A program made the translations under genes and the position numbers. The notes beneath the pieces are model-generated. The model did not search any database and had not been told where the DNA came from. It saw only the letters and a program-made list of their open reading frames with translations. DNA of 64,000 nt from Cladophialophora immunda (Eukaryota > Ascomycota > Eurotiomycetes > Chaetothyriales > Herpotrichiellaceae), in NCBI RefSeq assembly GCF_000835495.1, contig NW_015622546.1:2846955-2910954 (forward strand), in the 5' to 3' direction. Shown piece by piece: positions 21,031 through 32,200 of the stretch (position 1 is its first letter; the number at the start of each line of letters is the position of its first letter).

Positions 21031-22398
21031 GATGCTCGAGCGGGACCTGACCGTCTTGGGTCAGCAGAATGGGGTAGCGTGGCGAACGAGTCAGAAGAAT
21101 GACCTGCATGGCATCCAAGGATGTTCCAAGAAGGTAATGGCGAAGAGGTGCCGTTGATGAACATGTAACGGGTGCCTGTTAAGTGCTCCGACATTCGCTC
21201 GTTGCCCGCCAGGACTTGACTTTAGGCCGCGGTTGATGTTGCTGACGTTATCTGACGTTGCTGTCGTGCCATGAGTACCAGGGTTGCTTATACATTTATT
21301 TCCCGTATAAGGAAGTCCGTTGGAACAACCTGTCATTCACGTAATGTGCAACGACAAACCCAACCGGCACAGCCACGGCTCCAAGCGGCCCTGCCAAGGC
21401 CCCGTGACACCCCAGCTTTGTAATGTAGCAAATAGCCTCGAGCAGGAACGCTTCCTCCATAGACAGCGGCTTGCACTCTTGTGCAATTGATCTGGATGAC
21501 TGGGAAGGCATCAAATAAGGTGTGGGATACTGTACCAGTGGAAGGAGAAATATCTGGAGCTAAGGTCAGATTGTCGGCATTGAAGGATATTCCCGTATTA
21601 ATGCTCTGTCGTTGATGAGGATCTGTCTCTCCGGGGCCCGGGCTGTCGCCAATGCTCTGTGTGGACGGTTATGCATCCATGAGGTCCTGCTTGCGCTACG
21701 CTCCTCTCTCTCTCAAGTGATCCAACTCAGCAACCCTCTGGAAGGTTTCTTTCAGGATGGGATGTAGGCATGGTACTGTAACGCGTAGTCTAATAACACA
21801 CTCTTGACCATGTGGCAGGCGGCATCGCGGCTGTAATTTCGGATGCTAGCCACTTCCGTGAAATGGTACCTAAGGCGATCATCTGTATGTCGTTCGGCGC
21901 GATGCATTCTCAACACCATGTCTTCGTTGTTCAGAACTATGCTGACATCCGAACATCTTTGAAAAATTTCTCGAGGAGCTGGGGAATTTGGCACATCCAG
22001 TACCGTGATGCTGTGAGTACGCGTCAAGAGCTATTACTTTTAGAGGAATTCTCACATAAAGTCATGGCCGGATTATGCTGCATTAGAACCTCCCAGAGAG
22101 GTAGTGGGCAGTGCTTCTTCCGTTGCCTTCGACTGTCGAATTTCATGGTTGAGAGCAGGAACCATGGACTATCATTTTCGAGGGAGCGTGAAGCGGAGGA
22201 GGTTACTTCCACCATCTCTGAGCCACCCTTTCTGTAGGCTTGCACAAGAATCGCCTGAAATTGAGGCAATCTTCACAACACTTCTATCTTTGCACATTGA
22301 GACATGTGGTGTTTCTCCCGCTTCTCAAATACAGTAATACCTTTGCTGAGTTCCCCTCCGGTGCTGCATGATCTTAGACCAAAACAACCTCCCAAAAT
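21031..22398. other. Unassigned region, possible decayed minus-strand gene
   Basis: Minus frames at 22024-22269, 21752-22027 and 21296-21514 look protein-like (MVLRMHRAERHTDDRLRYHF; a C-terminal hydrophobic GPLGAVAVPVGFVVA) and could be exons of one gene. A GTGAGA...CACAG intron (45 bp) is near the first junction, but the phases do not fit. A + frame at 21812-22237 competes. No family was recognised. Confidence 0.25.
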
Positions 22399-23816
22399 AT
22401 GGTACCTCGTAATACTAGATTCTTGACCTCTCTGTCAGTTCTCATCGCCTTATATGTCGCTTTTCCTGGACATGGGCCTCGTTATCTAAACAGGTACGAC
22501 GCTATTTGGCCTCAGCACAACACTCACATCACCGTGATGCAAGGGGACTTTGATCTAACCAAACCACGGCTAGTATTACTTCGGTCAACACTACCTCTAA
22601 GGGGAAGGAGTTAACGGACTCTGATGCATTTCGCATTTGGTTCGTCAACAACCTCGGAGACGTCAACCTTGTCAACGTATATATCACAGGAAGTGATCCG
22701 AACAATAACCCAGTTGTCTTACAGTCTAACGGACAATGGTACTATGCAACAACCGATGGCTCTTCTGTTCCGACGGTGATCCCATCAGATCTCATCACAA
22801 TTCCCCTTCAAACTGGCAATCAGACAACAGACATTACGCTTCCGACCGATATCACCGCTGGAAGGGTTTGGGTCGCTGAAGGAGACCTTACTTTTGCTTG
22901 TATTAAGAGCGCTGCCGGGGGTGTGTCGTTAGTCGAGCCATCTGCTACCGATAACTCCAACACAGACACACAATGGGGATTTGTAGAATTCACATACTCT
23001 AAGGCTGGTGGTATATGGGTTGATATTAGCAACGTTGACTTCGTCGGGCTGGCCCTGGGCATATCGTTGAAAAGTTCAGATAACGAGAATGGTTGGTCCA
23101 CGTCACAGCTGGGAGGCTTGCAAGGAGGCGCGATACAGGGGATCTGCGATGGTCTTGGAATTCAAAGCTCGATCGACGGTTACCCTTGGAGAGATCTCTG
23201 TATCCAAGGCTCCCAAGACAACTTTGTTCGTGTGCTCTCTCCGAACAGCTACATCCAACTGCAGACTAACGCATTCTCCGACTACTGGACCTGCCATGTG
23301 GATGAAGTCTGGTCGAGATATTCTGTCGAAACGCTAGTCATCAACACTCAGTCCAGCGAGCTGGGCAACATCTCCTGCATGGTTGAGGACGACTTGCTTG
23401 TTTGCTTGAATGATATCGGCACCGGAGACAGCGCCAGTTTGACTAGGCCGTCTTCAAAGGATATCTTCAGCTGCAGCACTGGTCCTTTCGCCATCTCCCC
23501 ATCTACTAGCGACCTACTCAAATCAATTATTCCTCGTCTTTGTGCGGCATTTAACCGTTCGACACTCCTCGCAGATAATGGAAACATGCAGCCTGACGGT
23601 CCTAGGTCCTCGTCCTACTATTTAGGAAGCAACACAACAAATTGGTATAGTAAGCTAGTACACCAATTCGAAGTGGGTGGCCGAGGTTACGCATTCCCTT
23701 ACGACGATGTTACATCCGAGATTGACCTCAGTGAGAACCAGAGTCCATCAGGTCTGCTATTTTCAAGGACACCACAAAGTTTGACGATACTGGTCGGTGG
23801 AGGGTCGGCAATTTAG
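22399..23816 (+). CDS. GH64 endo-1,3-beta-glucanase, secreted
   Basis: Exons are 22399-22493 and 22574-23816, giving 445 residues. The 80-bp intron has donor GTACGA, branch CTAAC and acceptor GGCTAG; a decayed copy at 59.8-60.1 kb conserves the same signals, which supports the model. The first ~25 residues are a signal peptide (FLTSLSVLIALYVAFPG). The mature part has GH64 blocks: DAFRIWFVNNLGD, RVWVAEGDL, WGFVEFTYSKAGGIWVDISN, the VDFVGL region, FSDYWTCHVDEVWSRY, DIFSCSTGPFA, PRLCAAFNRSTL and YAFPYDDV. Product: glucan endo-1,3-beta-glucosidase of thaumatin-like fold, acting on cell-wall beta-1,3-glucan outside the cell. Length and C-terminus are normal for fungal members. Confidence 0.9.
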
Positions 23817-24604
23817 TTGTTGAGACTGGTACAAAACGACGAATGGCAGTCTTCACAGTGCTGTTTGATCAGGGCCAAAAGCAATGTGCTCTCAAGCAAA
23901 CCTTTGGCGACGCGTTCAGCAGGGAGGTGAATAAGGGTCTTCAGCAGCCAATGAATACCAGAGATCTTGGAGTTTGGGTGGTTTCCCCTGGCTACCTAAG
24001 GTGTTGAGTTGAGCAAGAAGAAACTCACCAGCTTAAGCCAGCAATATAATCGCGTTCTCAGGTGTAATGCTGAAAAAATCCATTCCATCGACCTAGTGGT
24101 GACGTTTTGATGGAAGGCGATTCTCTGAGGAACAGTGATATCACGCACGGCACGGAAGCCAAATGGAGTTTCGCAGCCTTTCACGTACTAGGTGTCTCCG
24201 ATTTGCCAATGATACGCAGAGTGCTTCGTAGAGGAGAACGAGAAGCGGATGATAGAAGATTCTCTTTCGTCATCTCTCTAGCCTACGAAATCCTCTCCTC
24301 TACTCTTCCTCGGGTGTACGTAGGACTTAGTGCTCGTTTGGCAATTTGATGGTGGCTTCTCGATCAGGCCTGAATCCATTAATTTCCAAGGATCGAAAAG
24401 TTTCCGCAGTGGGAACATGTCCCTTTCAGCCTCTGGGAGTCCAGATAGGAGGAGTCAGCAATAGCAGGAATGAGTGGTCCCAAGTTCCATCAAGAATGTC
24501 TGATGCATGACAAGCAAAATCTCATGAACTCGTGGGTAGAGCACATGATCAAGGCAGTCAATAACGCAGAGCATTATACATGTATTTGTTGCCATCACTT
24601 GTCC
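23817..24604. other. Intergenic, no supported gene
   Basis: Only short frames without motif. Confidence 0.4.
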
Positions 24605-25144
24605 TCATTGCTTCCGCGATTCATCCGCCACCATTGTCTTTCCCAAAGCGCTTTCCTCGATTGGAACGACAAGTCTGTCTTTTAGCTGCTGAGACTCCTC
24701 GCACCATTTGTTAACGATATCCCTCACGACCTTTAACCAAGCGTCAAGTGTCTCGGTATCAAGCCAAGCCTGTGTTAGGCATGGATGATCCAGTTGAGAT
24801 TGCAGGAAGAATGCTTTGCGCCGCCAGTCAGGCATGGCTTCATTGTCAAAGTAGAAAATTTCAGCTTTTACTCTCCTTGACGCGTTGAACTTGGCATATT
24901 TGGCGATGATTGCATGATTGGGCCCAGGCCCAACCTGCAGAGTGGCCCACTCCTGGTACAATGTTCTCTGTCTTTTCAGTGATGCAAGTGCAATGGAAGT
25001 AGACACATAAACCGCCTGATAGGAATGTCTTAACTCTGTGTGCAAGGTATTCTCGCAGAGTGATGGCTTTATGATAACTTCACCCAGGTCATCTAAGTTG
25101 TGTTGGTGAGGCGGCTCTAAGAAATGCTGGTAGATGAAATCCAT
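24605..25144 (-). CDS. Hypothetical 179-residue protein duplicated at its 5' end
   Basis: Single open frame from an ATG (MDFIYQHFLEPPHQHNLDD) to stop. No known domain. It is charged and mostly helical in character, with Trp-rich segments (WRRKAFFLQSQ, WLKVVRDIVNKWCEES) and no signal peptide or membrane segment. The first ~25 codons and ~400 bp of upstream DNA are repeated almost identically, in inverted orientation, at 36.5-36.9 kb, where the downstream part differs. It is either a real orphan gene whose promoter was copied, or an open frame within a repeat. Confidence 0.45.
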   Translation of the reverse strand: MDFIYQHFLEPPHQHNLDDLGEVIIKPSLCENTLHTELRHSYQAVYVSTSIALASLKRQRTLYQEWATLQVGPGPNHAIIAKYAKFNASRRVKAEIFYFDNEAMPDWRRKAFFLQSQLDHPCLTQAWLDTETLDAWLKVVRDIVNKWCEESQQLKDRLVVPIEESALGKTMVADESRKQ

Positions 25145-25543
25145 GATCCTTACGCCCCTGTGAAGCCATTGAAGTATATTACTAGTTTAGGACTTGTCCA
25201 ATATCAGAAGGAGCCATGCCGATTCGGTGGGTCTTTTTGACACTTTCTGCTACAGAATTCGAGGGGTCTCGGAAGCATGCAGTACGTGTACCTAATAATC
25301 TTTCTGGTGTAAAGCAGTACCTTACATAATGATGGTTGACCATCCTGTTTCACCACCATTTCGTTTGTCTTCGCCGTCATTGTACCTAACAGGGACCATC
25401 AACGTGTCTCTCTGGTCAACCGCTCCATGATCCTTTGTCATCAGCTACCGCACAGTGCTATAATACGGGCGACCAATAATATGAACTGAAATAGACAGGG
25501 AAATAGAGCTCGATAGATCATGTATACAGCAGTTATGTTACAG
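25069..25543 (-). repeat. 475-bp inverted repeat, left arm
   Basis: Its reverse complement matches 36473-36948 with five substitutions and one 1-bp indel by direct comparison, about 98.7% identity. All five substitutions are transitions. The arm contains a promoter and the first codons of the 179-residue frame, pointing away from the enclosed segment. Confidence 0.95.
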
Positions 25544-26632
25544 TCTGACCCGAAACTACCCTCCCCCTTGCTAATATGTAAGATTCTATCCTCTAATCTG
25601 AGCATGACTAAGCGACAGATCCGTGTTATTGTTTTCCTAGTACCACACCAATACTGTACCGAAAAGCAGTTCGGCAATGAAACTACACGCCTCGCTCCGG
25701 CAGTTCCGTACTCCGCACACCACGGATTAGCGAGGTCGGAATGCGCCGCCTAGCCTTCGAAAGCTGTGGGCACATACCCTCCTGGCCCTTCCACAACCTT
25801 AGATGGCCTTTCACTGCCTTCGAGCCTTTGTAATCTACACTCTAGAGCCTTACAGCGCTCGGCCTGAATGACTAGGCGCCGTCTTTGCCGCGCTCTCCGT
25901 CGAACTAACCGCCTAATGGTAATACTGGACGAAAGGCACGAAGGCCTCAAGTAGGATGATCACGACGATAATTCCTACGAGCTTGGGCGCACAGGGAAAC
26001 ACAATGTTGCTATCGCCTGTCTGCCAGCAGGCATGTTTGGCAGCAACGTTGCAGCAACATCTGCATATCCGGCGGCTGCTCGGTAGTGCCGGGACCAAAA
26101 AAGGTGGCAAACGCAAGGCCAACACTTAAGCTACCCGATATAGAGCCTCCTAGACAGGCTCACTTAGACGAGAGCAGAGTCGAAATTGATTACGTCCTGG
26201 ATACGAGCAAAACAATGTACGTGACTAGCCCATTTACGGTAGTACACCTCCGGGTAATGATACGTACGTCCTACGATAGTGCGTCTCCGGGTATAGCCCG
26301 TAATTTACTGGCTTAAGTAGTTGACGTGTCCGTAGATTCATTCTTCGCTTCGATATTAACTCTATGATGGCAGTTAGCTGAAACCGATTACGGCCTCAAG
26401 TAGTCTGAATTTTTGCTAGTATAATGCCGCCCGGCGGCGTTATGGCGCATACTACAATGGGTTCACTGACGTCTCGGCCTAGGTCGGCGACATGAGTAGA
26501 ATGGGGGATACATGTTATGATAACTACGAAAATTTGGATGAGGAAGGAACGAAGTTGGCGGAGTATAGTGGAGAAGAGTAGAGAATCCCATTTACCCTAA
26601 GATCTCTAGCGTAGGATATGCTACTCATCATC
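25544..26632. other. Unassigned, decayed-looking sequence
   Basis: A minus frame at 25750-25950 has an Arg-rich coiled-coil stretch (RRLVRRRARQRRRLVIQAER) and one at 25913-26125 has a Cys/Trp pattern. Both might be transposon-derived, but I cannot assign them. The rest shows nothing. Confidence 0.25.
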
Positions 26633-27021
26633 TTAAAGCTCATCGTCGGCATATTGAATATGCTGCAGCGAATTTTCTGGCGATATAGCGTAATCTTTCG
26701 CCTTTTCATCAGAATCAAAAGCATCACAGCGATACACGAGGATGCGAAAGTCTTTCTTGTCGTCTGACATAATCCGTGCGATTTTCCATTCCCCATGTCC
26801 GGCGCTCTGTATATGTTGAGGAAAGCTGTTGATATACCCCTCGATAATGAAACGGGCGTACTGTAAACCCCCCCCCCACTAGGCATGGGACATTGAATAA
26901 TTGTATTATTGTTCGTTTGGATAGGTAGAGGGTGTCCCTGTTGCATTTTTGCGAGGCCGAGGAAATGCCGCTTGATAGTCGCTTCTATGGTGTTTATATG
27001 CTGATCTTGGGAAGAAGCCAT
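26633..27021 (-). pseudogene. Small gene frameshifted at a G10 homopolymer
   Basis: From the ATG at 27021 (MASSQDQHINTIEATIKRHF) the frame runs to a run of ten G (C10 on the + strand, 26868-26877). Past it the protein-like frame is a different one: ARFIIEGYINSFPQHIQ, GEWKIARIMSDDKKDF, LVYRCDAFDSDEK and a stop at 26633. One more G would join them into roughly 129 residues. Either a true frameshift or an assembly error in the homopolymer. Family not recognised. Confidence 0.5.
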
Positions 27022-28017
27022 AGCTATGAGTCGATTAGCGTGAGTAGTATGACAGCGATAAGAGTGTTGTGGCCGATTAAAGAGATATCGTAGAAGAGAC
27101 TGTCAAGATACGACCGAAAGCAACTTTAATTAATGCGGCCGCGTTACACGAGAAGTTCTTCTCGGGCAGTATGTCAGTAGGCATCCTTCGGATCTGAAAG
27201 CTGCCTGCTGAATTGATCACATCCATCGTGGCGCATCTTGATTCGTCGCTACAAAATGAGGGGTTGATAAGCCTGCAGACCACCAAGCCGACCGGATACA
27301 GAAATTCTATTGGCTTGTCCACGCTTATCCACCCCTTCTAAACAATTGCTGGTCATCCAACATTCATCTTTAACTAGGACCTCGATGGCCTTGATTACCT
27401 CCCTAGCCCTGTGGTTGACGGTATCGCCGAATAGTTGTGCGCATATAGATAGAGGACGGTAAGACCATCTACCTCCTATAGTATAAGGTTGCAGTAAAGT
27501 CTTACAGTCTTAAAGCGCTCGAGGTTCGCACATAATCGGCAACTCCCCAGCGAAGCTGATTAAGGTATCACCCTGAGGTACCAAGATGCGTTGTCCCGCA
27601 CGTGGCTTTCCTTGCAATGCCTCTCCGTCCGGGTAGTGGCACGTAATTAGTAGCTTGCTGAAGTTAGTTTTTCGGCCAGCAATTGGTACGGGCGAGTCGG
27701 TGACGGAGAGCGACAGTGATTATGCGACCACGATCCTTGCACCTCATACACCTCAGTTTCACGGTTGCCTGGACGAAAGCCCGTACAAATCCCTATCGCA
27801 ACTTGTTGGGGAGCTGGCATGGCTGGGAAAGCCGCAGATGGCCGACCACCGTGTCAAACCCCTCCCAGTTCGAGCTCTTTCGTTAGCGCCTAAAAGTTCC
27901 TTGCGGCAGAGGTACATAGGCTAGGCTTTGCAGGTCTGGATGAAGCCTACGACCGGTCAGGCAACGGGAAGGTTATGGCTAGAGCCAGCCTCAACCGATT
28001 TAAGGCTGTGTGATGTG
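27022..28017. other. Unassigned, possibly 5' part of the DUF7924 pseudogene
   Basis: A + frame at 27655-27924 (ATTILAPHTPQFHG) is protein-like and precedes the DUF7924 remnant in the same direction, but the link is not shown. Nothing else was seen. Confidence 0.3.
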
Positions 28018-28912
28018 CCACTCACTCTTACGAGGACGATCCGAGGCTCGAGTCTGCCTCGACCTACGCCCTCTCATTGTACCATCCGCCGAGAACCTCT
28101 ACATTAGTGGGCGAGAAGAATTCAACGGCCTCATCGAAGGTCATAATGACCTCTGGGTCAAAGCGATCCCTTTCTATGAACCACGTCCACAGCCGGACCA
28201 TACGTACGGCTTCAAGTGGTCCAACTTTACGGAAATACAACGGAGGAAGCTCAATTCGAACCCACCGAGAAATCGTACTACACCGCACGGGAAGATATCT
28301 ATTTCCCCTTCCTGACCAGCGAAGTCAAGTGCGGCAAACAAGGGCTCGATTTGGCCGATCGACCTAACGCTCACAGCATGACTATCGCGCTCCGAGGTAT
28401 TGTGGACCTTTACCGTAGAGCGAATCGTTCATCCGACATCCACCGGAAGGCTCTTGGATTTTTGATTTCACATGACGATAACAGTGCACATCTCTACGTC
28501 CATTATCCCGAAATTGATGGTGGTAATACGGTTTACTGGCGCGACACAATCAAGAAACTCAACGTTGCAGACGGAAAAGGAAAAGAAAAATGGAAATGTT
28601 ACCAATTTACACTCAATGTCTGTCAATACTTTGCCCTACCACTGCTTGAGCAGCTCAAGACCGTCATCGATCAGCTGCCAGATCCTGATACCCAGACGCT
28701 TGAGCCAAGTGCAAGTTTTGACGACGAGTGCACTGAGTTCGCAAGACGATGCCAGTACTCCTGAGTCTCAGGACGAAATCTTCAGAAAGCCCCGTAAATC
28801 TAGTGGGTTACATGCAGAGTTACAGACCATGATTCAAAACCTGCAACGAGCCGTTGGAACAACAGAGGAAAGATTCAATGACACAACTGGAACAATTGCG
28901 GAGAGACTCTGA
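28018..28912 (+). pseudogene. DUF7924 protein, frameshifted
   Basis: One frame reads LLRGRSEARVCLDLRPLIVP, NGLIEGHNDLWV and IPFYEPRPQPDHTYGFKW up to IQRRKL. The next block, EKSYYTAREDIYFPFLTSEV-KCGKQGL and NAHSMTIALRGIVDLYR, is in another frame, so there is a shift near 28250. A second change of frame near 28715 leads to a coiled-coil C-terminus (LQTMIQNLQRAVGTTEERF); a 37-bp intron there would be too short. These blocks are characteristic of the fungal DUF7924 family, where an E-V-K element resembles the ExK of PD-(D/E)XK nucleases; that resemblance is inference. It is probably inactive. Confidence 0.65.
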
Positions 28913-29208
28913 GCAACAGCAAAAATAGAGTATGAACCACTCCTCTCGTAATCTAAGCTCTTGCTAACCTGTAGTCGTCACGACCGCAATCAGGTGTCTG
29001 GTTGACAGGGCCGATAGCACTGAGCACTCGGCACGAGTTTTGTCGTTCCGGGGAAGAGCACAATAGAGATCCTTGTACTCGGTGATAGTATTGAGACAGT
29101 GCACTCTCTATGGACTAACAGGCCTACATTTCGACCAGAGCTTTCTTGCAAATATGGTGACAGAATAGAAGTAAGGGCTCCGGTAAATCATCGGTAAGCC
29201 TTAGGTGT
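28913..29208. other. Intergenic, downstream of two convergent genes
   Basis: No coding signal. Confidence 0.4.
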
Positions 29209-29246
29209 CACGTGCCATAACTACGCCGGCGTAGTTATGGCACGTG
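29209..29246. terminator. Perfect 38-bp palindrome at the stop of the JmjC-SET gene
   Basis: The sequence is its own reverse complement over 38 bp, begins and ends with CACGTG, and has centre CTACGCC/GGCGTAG. It contains the stop codon (29221-29223) and last codons of the minus-strand gene. As RNA it would fold into a 19-bp hairpin. A role in 3'-end formation is possible; it could also be a small insertion or a bHLH (E-box) site pair. Confidence 0.6.
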
Positions 29247-32200
29247 CATGACATTTTGGACAGGGACACTGTTTTCCTTCTCCCCAAAACCCATTGCCGT
29301 AATTGATCGTGAGTTCTTCTGCATCACGAACGTCTCGTGTAGCGACAACGGAGACCCGATACCTTCCTGACACCCTCTGACCCTGGAGTTTGGCTGTTGG
29401 TACGCAGTCATGATTCATATAACCGTAGATATTGCTTCTCTCACCGCAGTTGATCTGGGCGACCTCCGGGTGCTCGTCGAGATCTTCCCTAAACATCGCA
29501 TAACACTTCCCGTTTTTGTACGTATCGGGAGGCACTAATTTGCCTGTCAAATACCCTAGATGTGTACCCTTGAGATAGGCAATATGACCGGCTTCCTTTG
29601 CAACAGCTTGCAGACCTCGACCTTTGTCCGGGTATATTCGGATACGGGGCAGTATCTCAGGGCGACGATTGACGCAGTCGCACTTGCTCTCATCACATAA
29701 GTCGCACTGCCTTTCGCTGGGAGGGATATATGTAGGGTCAACCGGCCAAGGATAGTCCTCCGGCCAATACTTTGGTCTCCGCCAATTCGGGTACTCATTC
29801 TCCAGGAACTCATTCTCGTCGATTGTTGGAACGGGTTCCAAATAGAAAAATAGATCTTCCACTGAGACCTTATCCAGCGACACACTCTCCCCAGCAAACT
29901 CGACGTCGTCCGCAGTGAGGTTGAGTGAAGCCTCAAACTTCTGCCCGGCAGAGCAGAGAGCAGAGATCTGTTTCGTGTCGAGGTGACGACGTAAAGAGTC
30001 AAAATCGGTGTCTTTGAGAAGGACCCAATCCGTCGAAGAAAACTCAAATGCTTGTGTCTGAAAGAGGAGAAAGGCCAGAATCCCGGGAAACATTTCGGAG
30101 TACGTTCGCCACTTCGCGCCCCTCTCTCGATGGTGGTAGAACTGACGTGGGTCCATTTCCCTACCCTGAAGGATCTTTTGAATACCGCCTTTCGGAATCC
30201 TCTCGCGGCTTTGCCCAGTTTCCTTTTCGCGGCTTCGCTTCACCTCCTCGGCATGTTGAGCAAGACGGGCTTGATATAGTCGGATAAGGAAGTCGTGAAA
30301 GGCGCCCTTTTTGGAGAACACATTGATAGCCGCTATGTCATTCTGGAGCATCTGAGTCGGATTATGGCTTCGCGACACGTCTTTCCCGGGATACATTCGC
30401 AACGCCGTAGGTTCAAGATCCCGACGACCGCGGACAATCTCGAAAAATTGCTTGATGGCGGCTCTGCTGCAGATGGCTTTCGCCATTTGAGAGATCGGAG
30501 CATACCAGATATTGTGATTAGCGATCATCATCGTGTCGGCTGAACTCTGCGTACTCCGAGACCTTTTCCCACTCGCCATCCGCGTGGGTGACTGGTCTCT
30601 ACGCCTCTTCCGAAGGCTCCTAGCCACTAAGTGGCCTATATTCACTGCTTCTCCGGCCTGACTAGGACCGTTTCTAACTTGACGCTGACGTCTTCCAGAC
30701 ACCGGTAAGTCGTGCGCTTCTGGTGCACTTTCAGCCTCTTGCTCGCGCTGTGGTTCACTTGGATCGCGGAACTCCAAAAAGGTACTGGGAATAGGGAATC
30801 CGTCGCAATTTGGGCTACATGCGGAGTAACCTTCGATGCTCCAGTTGGGGCTGCCATAGTTGACGGCCTCGGCAACGGTAGGGCCAACGGTACCACCTTG
30901 GTGGTAGCTATCTCCCCACACCACGACCACCTCTCGCGTACGTTGGACAAAGGTGACAAAGGAAGCACCCATGGCTTTGAGCTTGGACCGCGGAATCCAG
31001 CGGGAAGCGTGACGTACTTTCTGCGCACATTTCCCCTGTTTCACTTCGTTTTCGATGAGGGAGCCATCTTTCCGAGCCACCACATACCAGAGTTTCTCCC
31101 GTCCACAGTGTAGGGCATTCAAAGATGGTAGGTTCCCGTCCTCATGATGTATGACGAAGAGCGATCCGTCATCACTCGATACGTATCCATACGGCCAATG
31201 GAGCCCGGGCACGCTGTACTTGGTGCGATCCAACAGATTGTCCTTCAGAGGCCAGATGGGGGACTCTGCCGGTAAACTCAGCAGTCGCCGATCTTCGGCA
31301 GTCCGAGCCGGCAGATCCGTACAGTATCGTATCTTGCTCATCGCCTCAGGATCGGTAAGGCGACGTTCCACCATCTCGGCGAGTTCGTCGGGCTCCATAG
31401 GTGCGAAAGTGGCATTGCTGATATGCAACGTTCCGGGATCCTCAGTCCGCGAAATACGAAAGATGTTGTCCGGCCCGAGACGAGACTCGAAACTAGATAT
31501 GCGCGTCGTAATGCTAGATACAGCGTGTGTACCTGGTTCAAAATCGTCGGGTAGTACGTACTTAAAGACTCCCGTTTCGCGCGCCCCCAGTGCCTCGGCC
31601 TGAGAGAAAAGAAACGGCGTATCGCGACACTGATCCATGTTTAAGGGCATCAACACAATGACGCCGTGCTCCTTGCGGTGAGGGATAGTGATGTCATAAT
31701 TGCGAGGAGTTTGAGAAAGGGCGGGCGTAGAGTAGTCGGGCTGAGAAGGAGTAGAGGTAACGGGAGGGCGTGAACAATGTGGGACTGCCACACTCGCTGC
31801 AGCATCTTCTCTGGGCCATGAAACTTCGGCGCTTTGGTCAGCAGTGGTAAGGCCGGCGCGAAAATGATCAGGAATAGTCAAGTGCGCGTGATTCTCGTCC
31901 GTGGCCGACTCGCTAAGCTGTGATGTAGACTTTGTCTGATGGTCGGCCTTAGCGCTGGGATCTACCGCAATCGATTCACCATTTTGAGGCCCCTGTTGAG
32001 TGTCTGAAGGGTTCTGGTCTACTTGCAGCCTTTCATGTGGCGATTGAGCTGATGTGGGTAGTCGAGCTTCCAGAGTAGCGTTGTGGTCACCAGCCCCGGC
32101 AATTCCGTTCTGACTCGTAGCAATGACTGAGCCTTCCACCTTTTCTTTGAGATTTTGGACACTTGTTGCCAGCTCACTGATCATGGACCGGATCTCAGTC

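Noticed and set aside
20414..21157. Long + and - frames of 100-247 codons
   Set aside because: They lie in the 72-bp minisatellite; the period is a multiple of three, which makes long frames in several phases.
30642..31603. Frames on both strands inside the JmjC-SET gene
   Set aside because: Shadows of a 1035-codon gene with intact domains.
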